From: Asterella californica
Taxonomy: Eukaryota > Streptophyta > Marchantiopsida > Marchantiales > Aytoniaceae
NCBI GenBank assembly: GCA_036924285.1
Contig: JAYKYS010000002.1
Coordinates: 5,704,001-5,768,000, forward strand
Length of the DNA stretch: 64,000 nucleotides
Direction: 5' to 3'
A model generated the notes under the pieces. The model worked only from the letters and a program-made list of their open reading frames with translations, had not been told where the DNA came from and searched no databases. Below, in pieces: positions 13,039-27,065 of this stretch. How positions within the stretch are numbered: position 1 is the stretch's first letter; the number at the start of each line of letters is the position of its first letter. The position numbers were made by a program, and so were the translations under genes.

Positions 13039-13560
13039 TCAAGTGGACATAGGAGTTGTATCGTTCAAACTCCTCATCCGCTGTTGACCTCCATACCATT
13101 CCTTAGTCTCTTCTTCCAGTCTACTAACAGCATAGGTGAACCAATTGCGCTCATCGAAATTCTCCAAGTAATTCTCCGTTTCAGTAATCCATAACTCAAA
13201 CCTGGAAAAGCTTTTCTCATCGTTGAAGGCTGATGGTGTCGCTGGTTCAGCCCATTTCACTTTCCGCTTGTGCCCTTCTTTGGCTGAGCTACCTTCCGCA
13301 ACATTCTCTTGCACTTTCTGTGACCCATCTTCATTCTTATCTGCTTGAGCAATATCAACTGCTCCTTCACCTGGTAGTGCTAAATCCTTGACTTGCTCGA
13401 TTTGCAATACAGGGACCTCCGCTTCTTTCTCTTGTGTCGCTTTTGCTTGAGTTAAATTCGCCTTAAGTACCTTGTTCTCAACTTCCATTTGCTCAAGTCG
13501 GCCTTCTAACTTTCTCAGCAATGCTTTCATCTCGTCAAACTCGGTCGACACATCCTCCAT
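13039..13560 (-). pseudogene. Chromovirus gag N-terminus
   Basis: A 173-codon frame starting at the ATG at 13,560, 50 bases inside the 5' LTR. It begins with a Glu/Lys-rich segment that looks like a coiled coil (about residues 5-40), then an acidic linker. The start of the capsid domain follows ('FSRFELWITETENYLENF', then 'WFTYAVSRLEEETKEWY'). The frame stops early at 13,039, while homologous sequence continues in the same frame to about 12,940. This is a nonsense-truncated gag. Confidence 0.85.
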
Positions 13561-13596
13561 TGTCGATGGTGTTCAGCAAAGACTCAACTTGACCCT

Positions 13597-13610
13597 GCTC
13601 TGATATCAAC
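13597..13610 (-). other. Primer-binding site of the chromovirus
   Basis: Read on the minus strand, directly after the 5' LTR comes 'gttgatatcagagc'. This matches the common plant retroelement primer site TGGTATCAGAGC (complementary to the 3' end of initiator tRNA-Met) with one change, and begins two bases after the LTR. Confidence 0.8.
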
Positions 13611-14571
13611 TGTAACGTTCGACCGCAGATCTCGAAACAGATTCTTTAATCTCTAACCAATGAACTGCCGAACGTGAACCTCCTTGGAGACCTGTATACT
13701 TTATTTGTATCTCCAGATCCAGTTCGTTAAACTATTCGCTAATAAGCACAAAGGATTTAATAACTGTTGAACGGGTTTCGATTAACCAACTAGTCTTTTG
13801 TAGGTCTCTGGTCAATCTTAGGTTACTAAACACATGTGGAACTATTCTAGACCTGGGTTGCATAAAATTTGGGCAACGCTTCCGCTATTCGTGATCAAGT
13901 CGGAACGCCAAGACCCACAAGGGGCAACCGCCAAGACTAGGAGACCTAGTAAATGCTAGGAAGTAGGAAGACAAAGTAATTACATCAAAATAAAGTCAAC
14001 ACGACACCAGATGCGCCCAACTCAGTTTTGACACATAACCCAAGCCTACTTATCAGAATGGAGAAAATCACAAGCTCATATACATTACATGACGTTTACT
14101 TGCTGACAAGGTCACTCAACGCTCTTGGATCGGTAATTCTTCACTACTCAGCAACTCTACGGTGAGAAATGAACTCCAGAACTAAGATTTCACCAGAGAA
14201 CTTCTTATCACTTTGAACGTTCTGATTTTTCAATCCCCAGCTCAAATCTGAAGTCAACGATCTAAGTTACACTATATTTTTCTTGTTATCACAAATCGGC
14301 TCTCAAAGTCTACTCTCCATGTTTATTCTCCAAGGAGTCTGATGTGCATTTAGTTCTAGTTTTCTGTTTTTTGAATTCAAAAACAATATTTTTCTATCTT
14401 GAAAAATATAATCTTTTTTCCTCATCATCAAAAGTGTTCTCTCTCTAAAGACTGAAAACTGAGAATGACTTATTTAGGGTTCGCGACCTTCTTTATCTAG
14501 TCTCTTTGAGTCTGCCTTGTGATCTTGTAATTACTAGTTTTTTGGTAACCATTGCTCGAATGACATCTGGT
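13611..14571 (-). repeat. 5' LTR of the chromovirus, outer end lost
   Basis: It aligns with 7,399-8,384 up to 'gacatctggtt' at about 14,571. There the two copies part company, so the outermost 15-20 bases, including the terminal TGTAAC complement, are missing. The outer half differs from the 3' LTR largely by C-to-T and G-to-A changes. Confidence 0.88.
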
Positions 14572-14575
14572 TGAT

Positions 14576-14604
14576 TATCAAAATCTAGAGAATAGATTTT
14601 GATA
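14576..14604. repeat. Perfect hairpin, 12-bp arms
   Basis: 'tatcaaaatcta', a 5-base loop, then its exact complement. It sits at the broken end of the 5' LTR, between that LTR and an inverted LTR fragment. Confidence 0.85.
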
Positions 14605-14800
14605 GTCTACTTGTGATAACAAGAAAGTTATGGTGTAACTTAGATCGTTGATTTCAGATGTTCTGTGAACTGAAAAATCAAAACATTCAAAATGATAAGA
14701 AATTTTCTGGTGCAATTTTAGTTATGAAATTAATTTTTCACAACAGAGTTACCGAGAAATGGAAAATTACCCATCCAAGAGCATTACATGACCTTGTCAG
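14604..14800 (+). repeat. Inverted fragment of the chromovirus LTR
   Basis: The reverse complement of this stretch matches the LTR interior at about 14,103-14,300, including 'ctgacaaggtca', 'gctcttggat' and 'atctaagttaca'. The two copies therefore face each other across about 300 bases. This could be a second, truncated insertion in the opposite orientation or a rearranged piece of the same one. It is more diverged than the two main LTRs are from each other. Confidence 0.8.
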
Positions 14801-15269
14801 AGGATGAACATTACATTAGATAATAATTTAATGTTTATGAATGTTTTATTTGGTTCAACAAATTCTCACTTTTTTTTCCTCTCATACGTATCGTTCTACT
14901 CTCTCACTTATAGTTGGTCTTTAACGTGGTCATCGTTCTTGTGACAGTCAATATCTAAATTCTTTCCATATCTACCTTGAACTATATCGAGAATTCTCGG
15001 AAAAATTATAATATTATTGTTTCATGAAACTTAAATTTTTCTAAATTTCAGACTTGCATCTTAAACTATTCCAAGTAACATCTAATATATGCTCACCTAT
15101 ACTATTTCCTCCTAACAATAACAATTACCAGTGCACAATCTAATACATGAACTGGATATGGCTCAAGTATAAAATTGTGCAGTGAGGTGATTAATGCATG
15201 CTTAACATCAGACTGACGTTCTTTCTTACTCCTGATTACTGAGTGCAGCGGTCAAATGCCTTCCTTTTC
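14801..15269. other. AT-rich spacer, no gene
   Basis: Non-coding sequence between the inverted LTR fragment and the degenerate tandem repeats downstream of the protease gene. I see no domain, RNA gene or repeat in it. Confidence 0.5.
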
Positions 15270-15800
15270 CAATCAGGAAACAGATAGAACTCCTATGACG
15301 ACTAAGAAATATACAAGAAACAGATAAAACAAGACAAAAGAAACTGAAATCAGGAAACAGATAAGACTCCTATGACAATCAAGAATATCGGAAACATAAC
15401 GGTCCAAATTGGGACTACTTCCTTTACTTTCTACATTTGTCAGATCCCCGGCGCAACCACCGTAGTATAAATGATCTGAGACGTATGGCAATCAGGAAAC
15501 AGATTTAACTCCTACGAGTATCATGCAAACAGATGTTAAAACTCCCTCCTAAGTTAAACAAGCATTCATATCGCGCAAGCGTTCGGGTCATCCTAAAGGT
15601 TAGTTCAGGAAAAGATGGAACACCTATGACAATCAAGAAAACAGAAACTAAAATTCGCGCAAGCATTCGGGTCATCCTAAAGGTTCAATCAGGAAAAGAT
15701 ATATGACTCCTATGACAATCAAGATAACAGAAACTAAACAAGCTTTCACATGGCGCAAGCATTTAGGTAATCCTAAAGGTTCGTCCCCGGAACAGCTACC
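15270..15800. repeat. Degenerate tandem repeat array
   Basis: Recurrent blocks 'atcaggaaa(a/c)agat', 'actcctatgacaatcaag' and 'gcgcaagcattcgggtcatc' appear several times (for example near 15,283, 15,350, 15,490, 15,605 and 15,690) with irregular spacing of roughly 70-110 bases. The last two units are the clearest. It lies just downstream of the protease gene and may overlap its 3' transcript end. Confidence 0.75.
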
Positions 15801-16053
15801 CTTCCCTTCTTAATGCATAATCCAATCCTTTACACACATCAAATGGAGGAAGACATATTAGTAAATTTACATTTCAGATGTTATGTTCCTGCTCATCTGA
15901 TCAGCAGGTAATATATCAGCAGGCAATATACTAGCAATATATACAAGACTGTGTGATCAGTACCGTAGTACCTCCTCTGTTCTACTACTATTTTCTGTTT
16001 CTCCAACTATGATCCATCTCTACAGCATTCAGGCAACGACCGGTGCCTGGTGT

Positions 16054-18593
<2,540 letters not shown>

Positions 18594-19858
18594 CGCTCTC
18601 CACCCCTCCTCTCCTCCTACAAGAAACAACTGAACAACCGAGAAGTCGATCGAGGTCCGAACTGGTAAAGAACAAACACAATAGCAATCAGCCCTCAGAC
18701 TCTGAGTAATAAAGGACTCATACAGAGAGCGCCTAGGCTAGAAAGATGGTGACGCGGGCGAACTGCAGTGACCTTGCGTAAGCAGACGAAAGTTCAGCGA
18801 AATTTTAGTAGCCCTAAATCGAAGTCATCCTTTCGCTGGTCATGTTTGATAAGGAATCGCGCGCTCGTCCCTCGCCTTCGGAGCGACACATCCTCGGGCA
18901 CAGAAAGGAGATATTACAAGTAGAGAATAGCGGTGCTCGAGGCTAACCGGCATTCTTTGTATTCTCAACCGGCTGGAATTCCCAAAAGCCGGGTAGGATT
19001 GTGGGTATTCGGATATTTTCAGGTGCCGCAAAAATTAACCCCGAGCACTGGTAGAGAGACCACGCGCCGACATGCTAGTGATGCTACTGTCCACACTTTC
19101 TTGGGACAACCGGGGGAGAAAGAAATGCGTATCAGAACACCGTCCGGTACGGTAGTGTACATGACGCATTCCTTTTTCTTTATAACAAATTCATTTTTAT
19201 GTTCCTCTTTCCTTGCGTGCCGGCCAGAGCTTATGTAAATATCTTGTTTCTTAAATCATAGCAATGCTGCACTTCGGAGGCTGTGACTGGCGGGCTGGTG
19301 GCTATCGTCCAGATTAGAGATCGATCGGTCGTCGTCCTTACTGTATCCTCACACCACCATGGCTGCTTTGCCATTCCATCTTTGTTTACTACGACCGACG
19401 ATTCCCTTTTGTCTGTATTCACCAGCGGGCTCCATTCTACCAGTACCCTACCCTACGCTATCCTACGGAACCCGACAGGTGTAGGATTCAGGACCGCCCT
19501 GACATCTGACGTTCCATTCGCGGGACCCACGTGGCGTCCTCCAGTTCCGAGAAGTCGTTCTGGTATTCGTTCTTCGGACTCCTTCCTCCCTTATAAATGA
19601 GTCGTTCATTTTTCTGCGCTTGCTTATATTACCCCATTTTCCTTCGGGGGTGAAAAGCAAATTGGAATTAACGTCTCTACTTCCCTGCATTATCTAGCTG
19701 TAGTTATATGCAGTTAGCACCAGTTATTGTTGGTATTGTCCATTGAACGCTCACAGTTTCGTTACATTGCCATTTGTAATTGTAGAAAATATAAATCAAA
19801 GAAAAGACAAGTGATTGGTTCCAAAGAAAAACAGAGAGATTTATTTCTATGTAGAGAG

Positions 19859-19890
19859 TAAATTTTGTTCTTTTGTAAGAACAAAATTTA
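19859..19890. repeat. Perfect hairpin, 14-bp arms
   Basis: 'taaattttgttctt', loop 'ttgt', then the exact complement. It lies in AT-rich non-coding sequence. Confidence 0.85.
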
Positions 19891-20536
19891 GAGAAACAGA
19901 CATGTTCTGTTCTCTATTTCTCTCGTGGTATGTTCCCATAAGATTCTCTAATTTTGTTAAAGATCCGCAGATTCTCTCTGATATAATAAAATTTGAATAT
20001 TTTATTTGAATCTCTTATGTCTTATCAATGTAATTTAGTTTTTTTCAGAAATGAACTATAATCAATAACAGGATGAATTTTCATCCTCAATTCCCCTTTC
20101 TTGCTATGCGTCAAGACAGCTATGCATCGAATTTCAAAAACCAAAAAGAAGAAGAGATTTTTTTTGTCGTGTAACGAAAAGATAAATATAATCATTATAC
20201 AACTATAAAAAATAAAAAATAAAAAATAACAGATAAATAAATTCATTCTAAAAACTTAAAAAAGGATAAATCCAGATAAATCTCTAAAACATAGCCCTGC
20301 AGTTCCACTGCAAGCATAGCTCCTTGTTTTCTCTTTTCCCTACTGCAATAACCTCAGGTTCCTGAAATGTTATTTTACCAGTTGCCTTGTGAAGAAGAGA
20401 CATGTGGTTACTTCCACGGCTCCATTGAGGAATACAAGGTGAATCTAGGGAAAAGAAAAGAGGTGGCAGAAAAGGAAAAGGTTTTTTCTTTTTTCTTTTA
20501 AAGGATGAAACCGTGGTAGACCCCGACTCAATTATT

Positions 20537-20576
20537 TTGGGCGAAAAGGTGAATATATATTCACCTTTTCGCCCAA
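20537..20576. repeat. Perfect 40-bp palindrome
   Basis: Both 20-base halves are exact reverse complements with no loop. The centre is 'gaatatatattc' and the outer parts are 'ttgggcgaaaagg' and its complement. It lies in non-coding sequence between the protease gene and a LINE remnant. Confidence 0.95.
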
Positions 20577-21334
20577 GTGCACTTCCGGCCGGGGGCTGGA
20601 TAACGCCAAGCGGCGAGTGCGGCTGGTTCTCGGTTGGTGGGCTACGCGTAGGGAGGGGTTAGATTGTTTTTTGTAAAAAGGGAGGCTGCACGTAAGATGG
20701 CATTAAGATGTATTAAGTGGGAGGGGGACGATATACTTGGGTTCCTTCTCCTTTTGTTATTAGAGAATTATATAAGTATTAAATATATATAATTTATTAA
20801 TTTATTTCATAAATGTTATATGTTAACTCAAACCTGGAAACACGGGGAGAGCAGGAAAAAACCCATAAGCATTAAGTGGATCGTCGCGCTTCAGAAGGTA
20901 CAAGTCCGGGCTACTGTAATCATGAATACATACTCTGGCGAAATTTGTTCACAATGTGCATCTAACACTATACTGTACCTCCTTATGCTAATAATTTTAT
21001 GCATATGCACCGTGGCATTTCCAAGAAAAAAAGTTTACAAAGAATAAGAAGTTAAAGAAAAGAAGGAAGAAGAAGCGTAGGCCTCTTTCTGCAGATGTAG
21101 CCACCATTCTCTCATCTACTCTACTTCTAATATGATCTCTAAAATGTTCCTTCCGTAATATTGTATCTACAATCCCTTTCTCGCCGCTAAAACTACATAC
21201 GATGGCTTTCAACGATTGGAACAAGCAAAACACGCAACGCATTGAGTAGCCAACGGATGAAAGACCTCATCAATCTTTACAAGAGAAAGAGGGAACCGAA
21301 TATCCAAACAACCTACACCTCGAAGGGAAGAAAA

Positions 21335-21600
21335 ACACCGGGACTAAACCTCACTATCAGTAGCTCTAAGGTCGCCCATCGCTCATAAAATATCATACAC
21401 GGTAAATCAAAACTCCTGCAACAGATGCACATGAAGTAACATCGCTTACTGCGATTGCTTTCTTGTGGACCGTGCCTGCTAAAGCTATCTGTAGAGCAAT
21501 GAAAACTCATTGTCTAAAAACCTTAGTGCAAAAATAAAGAGAAAGTGGTACCTCTGGCGTCTCTCATGATAAGCTTTGGCACAATCTCGAATAAAACAAG
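21335..21600 (-). pseudogene. Fragment of a LINE-like reverse transcriptase, 3' end
   Basis: This stretch is homologous to 37,240-37,480, the 3' end of the larger LINE-like element in this window. Shared words include 'ctctcatg', 'cacaatctcgaataaa', 'acatgaagtaacatcg' and 'attgctttcttgtgg'. Read on the minus strand it gives 'HKKAIAVSDVTSC', against 'HKRAIAVDDATSC' in the other copy. Only the last few dozen codons of the element are present, so this is a 5'-truncated copy, as is usual for LINE insertions. Confidence 0.75.
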
Positions 21601-24598
21601 CTCCATATGAGCCTATAAATTATAGACATCAAATACTCATTATGAGGATGGTGAGTTTTGATCACTGTAATTTCTTGATTACTTGATACCTAATTTTGAT
21701 TACTTGTGATTACTATAATTTCCAAGAGAAAATCACAAGAACAAGAAAGTGAAACCCAACTCCCCAACTACTTCAAGGAAATTAGGAAGAGAAATTAATC
21801 AAACCTCCCCGTCTAACCAGATCATGCAGGCTGAACATTGAGTCTTTGTCTACAATCACGGCTTAAACAGTACCTCCAAGTCAGATTAAGCACTAGTTTG
21901 CCGAATATGGAATGTTTTGAACATTTCCTTCATTGTTCATCTAAACAATATTCTTGAGATTTTGACACTATCTATATTCATGTGATTTTTTAAGAGTTTG
22001 CATGATTCTCGTAATTATTTTCTTACCAATCGTACATCAAAGAAGAGAAGTCCCGGTCTGAAAAAAACAATTCCTCTATGAAATCTAAGCAAAACTATGC
22101 ACTGAAGATACTTTTCTGGGTTCACAATAATATTCTTTGACTTCCTCTTCAGATAATGTTACCATCGAAGATCTGTGTCCTAAGTGGTTTAGCTTACATT
22201 CTCTAAGAAAAAGATCGTGGGTTCAATCTCTTGCGGGTACGGTTGGAGATGCATGCTGCTGCAAATTAGCGATGAAGCTTTTGGTCCGAGTCCCGCTGTG
22301 GTGGACTCACATGGTTATTCTCATGGTCCGTGAAGATCTCAAAAGGTAGATAATAACATTTATCATTTATCAATGAGAGCCCAGCGACAAACTGTAACAT
22401 CCAAACTAAATTACCATTATCATAATGAGTGTGTTTTCTTAACTTTTCCGGCTCATCGCCGTTAGTCCAAGAGGAGCTCTGTAAGACGAACGGTGTCAAA
22501 ATCAGTATAATATCTGGAATTACGAGTGACGAAGCTTTAGAACAAGACCGCATATCACATCATATCCAAAATTAACTAATAATATACATAGCGGGCAAAA
22601 AAAACTGCTTATTTGGGATATAAAATGTTGATCTTAATATATTTGTCCATTACTTACCTTTATAGATTCATGGAGCGAATTTGTTGTACGCCGAGGAGTG
22701 CCAAAAATCAACCGAGCGATTCGGATTTTCAGTTACATTGGTACAGTTTAGTACATCGCAGTGGATATATTTTAATTTTAATTTCTTCAAATATGCAAGG
22801 GGTTAATATATTACCTACCTTTTTAGTGGAAGGGGTTAGGTAATAAATTGATACTTTAATTTATTATTTATTATTTTTCTCAGCTTCCCACCTACATAAT
22901 TCATGAAATGCGTCAGTCCGCACTTCAACTAAGGGTTAAGTCTGGACGACCCTGCAAGTCTAGGTGCACTTAACATTTGACACTTACAGTAAAGTTTGAT
23001 TTCTCTACCGGTTTAGTATAGATCTTTTCACATAATAATTATGTTTTTTCCAATAACAAAAACCAGACAAAAATTCTCAGAAGTTCATGTTGTATGTATA
23101 TTACCTCTTCCGAGTTCTGAAGAAGGGAACAAAGAGCTTTAATTTATGTCCTAACCCTCTCTCTTGGAAGGGTTGGCCTATAGATTAAAGCTTTGAAATT
23201 AAAAGTGTTTCTATTCGTAAGATGCACATGTCTTAGTACTGGAGAGAGGCTCTGTTCTAGTGAGTCACTTATGGGTTTTATATAACTCAAGTGATCATGT
23301 GTAATCACGTTACCAAGTGGGTTTTAAATTTAAAACAATAAATTTAAAATTTATCACAAGTAAGAATTTGCAAACCTAGTCGACCAACACTCTTCTCGTG
23401 ACTCTGCGCTTTAGTAAACTCTATTCATCAACTTTTCTCTTTAAATTACGTGAAGTAAATTTATAAAATTTTGCCACAAGTTACAATTTGCAAACCCATT
23501 CCAGCACCACCCTTCTCCGTGTCCCTGCTCTTTAGTAAACTATATTTTTCACTCTAACTTTTTAAACTGTTTTCAACCAGTTGTCCTCCGTTTTCCTAGA
23601 AGTGCATATTTTTGGATGCATATTTAGCCACTCAACACTCTGCTCGTAACAAAATTACATGACTCAGACGAAAAGACGTAAGTCTAAAATGTCAAACAGT
23701 GGCAAGAATGGAAGAACATTATAGATGTTTTACCGAAAGTCTTCAAAAGTTTCAAGAGATCAATTTTATAATATAGACTGCAAACATCCCAACTGACTGT
23801 AACTACGACTGTCAATTTTAAGTATCACCTCCTGAAGTGACCTGTAAAAAGTTGTACGAGAGTTAGAAGAATTCTTTACAGCCAAAATTTGAATGGCCCT
23901 ATTATACAAGAAAGTACAGTGAAGAAATATACATCCAAAGTGCCCTCAAAGGAGAAACGGGAAGTTGTGGCAAAATTGTGGGTGTGATATTAATCCCAGT
24001 CTAATCTACAAAGAATTTTGCAAGTTCTATTGTGCCATTGATGACAATGCTTCTCCAGAAAAGAATTCGATGAATGGAAAATACATCAAAATCGTTCTAG
24101 AAAAGAGGTTAGGGGTTAACTTCCATCGTTTCTAAACAAAGAGGAGCAAATTTGAGTTCATAGTATTTCTAGAAAAAGAAAAGATAAATTTGAAAAAGTC
24201 TAACTAGATCTTTCGCCCTAGTTGAGGACTGTTCGTGTCTGCGAAGATGTAATAATTGGCTGTAAATTGCTAACAGAAAAACTATAAATATTACATTAAG
24301 AAGCTCTCTAGGTGGAACATAAAGTTCATGTATGAATCAATATATGTTTCTGTTTTATTTATGACCAAACACTCTTGTGAATACGATTTAGTTAGATATA
24401 AATTAGCATATTTGCTTATTACACTTTGTCATCTGGACAACGATGATTAATATGGGTTCAAGATTAAAAGTGGAATCCTAAGCTTGAAAGAAACTGCACT
24501 ATAGTATCAAGAGAGCATTGGTGCATGTTAATGGTCTCCTGTAGAGGTTCTCGATGCATCACCGTAAATATGTGTATGGGAAGTTGCCCGTGTGGTAT
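21601..24598. other. AT-rich intergenic region, no gene recognised
   Basis: Three kilobases without a supported gene. The longest open frames (for example 22,137-22,349) have no domain signature. An imperfect stem-loop with arms of about 27 bases occurs near 23,131-23,198, built on 'gctttaat...cctaaccct' and its complement. 'ttgccacaagttacaatttgcaaaccc'-like words recur near 23,350 and 23,472, showing a diverged local duplication. Confidence 0.5.
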
Positions 24599-24816
24599 AA
24601 ATTTACTTGATCCACCCCTAGAAGGAATCCCGAACTTGATCCACCTCTCTTAACGATGACTTTCTTGATGGACCCTCAAATTGACAACCGTCCATTTTGT
24701 AAGTTACTTTGTCACATCAGACGTCCAGTCTGGATAGTCATGTCAGCTTTCCAAAGCTGACGTGTTACACAGCTAGACTAGTGCCGAGAAGAGAAGCGGA
24801 ACTGCGCAGCAGAATG
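24599..24816 (+). repeat. Left terminal inverted repeat of the MULE
   Basis: It starts 'aaatttacttgatccacc' and includes 'gaaggaatccc', 'gtcagctttccaaagctgac' and 'actgcgcagcagaatg'. It matches the reverse complement of 32,934-33,183 with scattered substitutions. The 'gtcagctttccaaagctgac' block is itself a short palindrome. Confidence 0.9.
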
Positions 24817-24994
24817 AGTACTGGCATGATATAATGTTTCACATCGTGCTACAAAATGAGTACTACCATGATACAGTGTTTCACATCGAACAGAAAGAAT
24901 GGCTATGAACAGTGCAGATCTGTGAACAGTGCATGGTGGTAACAGCGAGGCATCTGGGACAGAGATCTGCAGTGCATGTAAGCACTTAGCGATA

Positions 24995-27065
24995 ATGTCG
25001 GAAGACAATGATTTAGATTCTCTCGATGGATTATATTTTGAAGATGAAGAGCGGGAATTTTTCTGGACGCAACAAGCGACAAGAAAGAAGACGAAACGAT
25101 ACATGAGCGATGACGGCAGGAGATGAATGACGCTCGTCTTGCTGACCGCGTGCTTCAAGAAAAAACACTAGACGTCTTAAGAGAAGCTGCAGGGACATTG
25201 AAGTTGGGGGGAGAATTTCAATGCTGGAAGGATTTTGACTTTGCTATAGATTGTTGGTGTTTCTTGAACAGTATAGCTTGTAACAAGCTCAAGTCATATT
25301 CCACTCACAAAGTGCGCATTTGTCGTTATGAAGAGAGGATTTGTTGCAGAAAATCGATAGAACAGCGAGTTAAAAATAACAAAAAATTGGACTCGAATTT
25401 GATAAGTAGTCAGTCTCATAGCTTCAACGAGTTCACCCAACGACAGAGACAGAGACAGAGCAGAAGACAAGAAGATGTCACTGTGATCCAAAGCACACGG
25501 CGAGCTCATGAGAATGGTCGATGTGGCGAGAAGATGTGATATTTAACCTCTGGTAGAGAAACATTCTATGGAACTGGAGTTGAGACAAGAGAGGGGTCAG
25601 TAATGCAGTCGTGCAATTGGAAGATATGTGCACAAAGAGGAAAATTCACAGAGAGAATCACCATCAACGTGTGTAATCTGGAGCATACTTGCCCTAGACA
25701 ACAAGCTTACTGGTGTGGACCAGCGTCGAACTCTAAATTCCTTGCACAAGTATTGTGTAATAGAGTAGCTATAGATCCCAACATCCCATTCAGGAATTTA
25801 ATGGAAAAAATTCAGACTAGTTTTAATAAACGAGCTCCATATAACCAGGTTTGGAGAAGCCGTGAGCATTCACGGGATTGGTTAGAAGATAATCAGACTG
25901 TCTCTTTTCATATATTCCATCGGTATGTAGAAGGATAAAAAATGTCGATCCTTAGCTGTTGTGGATTGAGGCACATGGATAAATCATCCGACAACTTTTA
26001 GTCGTTTTTTTGTCTGTCCCAGTGTTACTCGTAATGCTTTTAGCTCATGTCAGAAAGTGATTTGTCTTGACGCTTGTCATTCAAAGTCACGCAGGTTTCC
26101 TTGTCAAATTTTCTTGGCTTCCATCCTCAATGGACTATCATTTTAGCTTATGATGTAGCTCCGAGAAAATATACATCAAACTGGACGTGATTTTGTGGTT
26201 TACTGAGACAATCAATAAATGAAATTGAGGGTCCTCAAACTGTCATCATCAGCGATCGACAAAAAGGTTTGGAGAAAGCCGTTGCTGAGATATTTCCAAC
26301 TGTGACGTATGGTCATTACGCTCAACACATCAGAATGAATGTGAGGGCGAGATTTGACAAGGAGGCCGAACAACCATTTTTGGCTTGCTTGTATGCGAAG
26401 AACCGAGAGGCGTACGAATCTCACATGTAGTTATCACAAGTTTGCATTTGTGAGCATTTGGTTAGCTCGACTAGCTTTCGATCATTAGAATTTCCAAACC
26501 AAAATTCATGTTTCTTATAGAATTAGCAAGGAATCCGTGTTTTAATGCAGTTTGATGTGACAAGTATAACGAGGTTTTAAGGAAACTCGATGACTCCGGA
26601 TATTGAGGCAAACAGTTGACTATTTATCTGCGAGACATCATGCCAGAAAGATATAATCGTTGTGTCTTTCCGAAGCCACGATATGAGAAGATAACTTCTA
26701 AGTAGCCGAGAGCATGAACAACGCTCTAAGGAGCATTCGATTTAATGCTCCTCTGAGAATTTTACTCAAAATTTGATATTACATCATGCAACAATTTACC
26801 ACAAGGCGTCGACAATTGAAGTAGGAGATAAATCTACTTACAAAGTTTGCGAGGAGCAGACAGACAGAGAATGAGCAAGCTGCAGAAAGATTCATTTGCC
26901 AAGTTTCAAACATTAGAGAGGTCACAGTTCGCTGTCACACTTCAGGATCAACTCATGTAGTTAAGCATAGCTTGAATGGGCGAGGAACGTGCAGTTGCGT
27001 TGAGTACCAGGAAATGATATGGCCATGTGGGCATGTTATCATCTTCGATAGGGAAGTGAGAGAGA
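24995..27065 (+). pseudogene. MuDR-type transposase, degenerate
   Basis: Recognisable pieces lie in several frames. The N-terminal DNA-binding region has 'FQCWKDFDFAIDCWCF' (about 25,215-25,265). The zinc-binding part with 'NWKICAQRG' and 'CNLEHTCPR' leads to 'WRSREHSRDW' (25,603-25,938). The first catalytic Asp is in 'VICLDACHS' (near 26,060). The second is in 'VIISDRQKGLEKAVAEIFP', followed by 'HIRMNVRARF' (about 26,231-26,360). A SWIM zinc finger 'CSCVEYQEMIWPCGHV' spans about 26,984-27,040. It would cut and move elements with matching TIRs. Stops and frameshifts between these blocks show it is dead, unless some breaks are introns. A downstream open frame (27,176-27,532) may be its C-terminal tail. 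Confidence 0.85.

Larger units (their letters stand above)
7399..14571 (-). mobile_element. Decayed Ty3/gypsy chromovirus LTR retrotransposon
   Basis: A complete but inactive LTR retrotransposon read on the minus strand. Two direct LTRs (7,399-8,384 and 13,611 to about 14,571) bracket gag, aspartic protease, reverse transcriptase, RNase H, integrase and a chromodomain-like tail, in the order typical of Ty3 chromoviruses. The LTR begins TGTAAC and ends GTTACA. A primer-binding site resembling initiator tRNA-Met lies beside the 5' LTR. Frames are broken by stops and frameshifts in gag, between protease and RT, and through integrase. The LTRs differ at many positions (about one in twelve over the first 150 bases), so the insertion is old. 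The outer end of the 5' LTR is replaced by unrelated sequence, so no target-site duplication can be read. Confidence 0.93.
18594..21334. other. Upstream region of the protease gene and intergenic sequence
   Basis: About 2.7 kb with no convincing gene. The first several hundred bases should hold the protease promoter and 5' leader (minus strand). I do not see a clear TATA box at a fixed distance. Sequence at 18,700-19,700 is more GC-rich than what follows, and short open frames on both strands have no recognisable domain. From 19,750 it becomes AT-rich and holds two perfect inverted repeats listed separately. Confidence 0.45.

Noticed and set aside
22200..22300. tRNA-like box B ('ggttcaatc')
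   Set aside because: No matching acceptor stem, box A or anticodon arm could be folded around it. No tRNA gene is supported anywhere in the window.
24778..25158. Minus-strand 126-codon open frame at the left MULE end
   Set aside because: It overlaps the TIR and the start of the transposase on the plus strand and has no recognisable domain.
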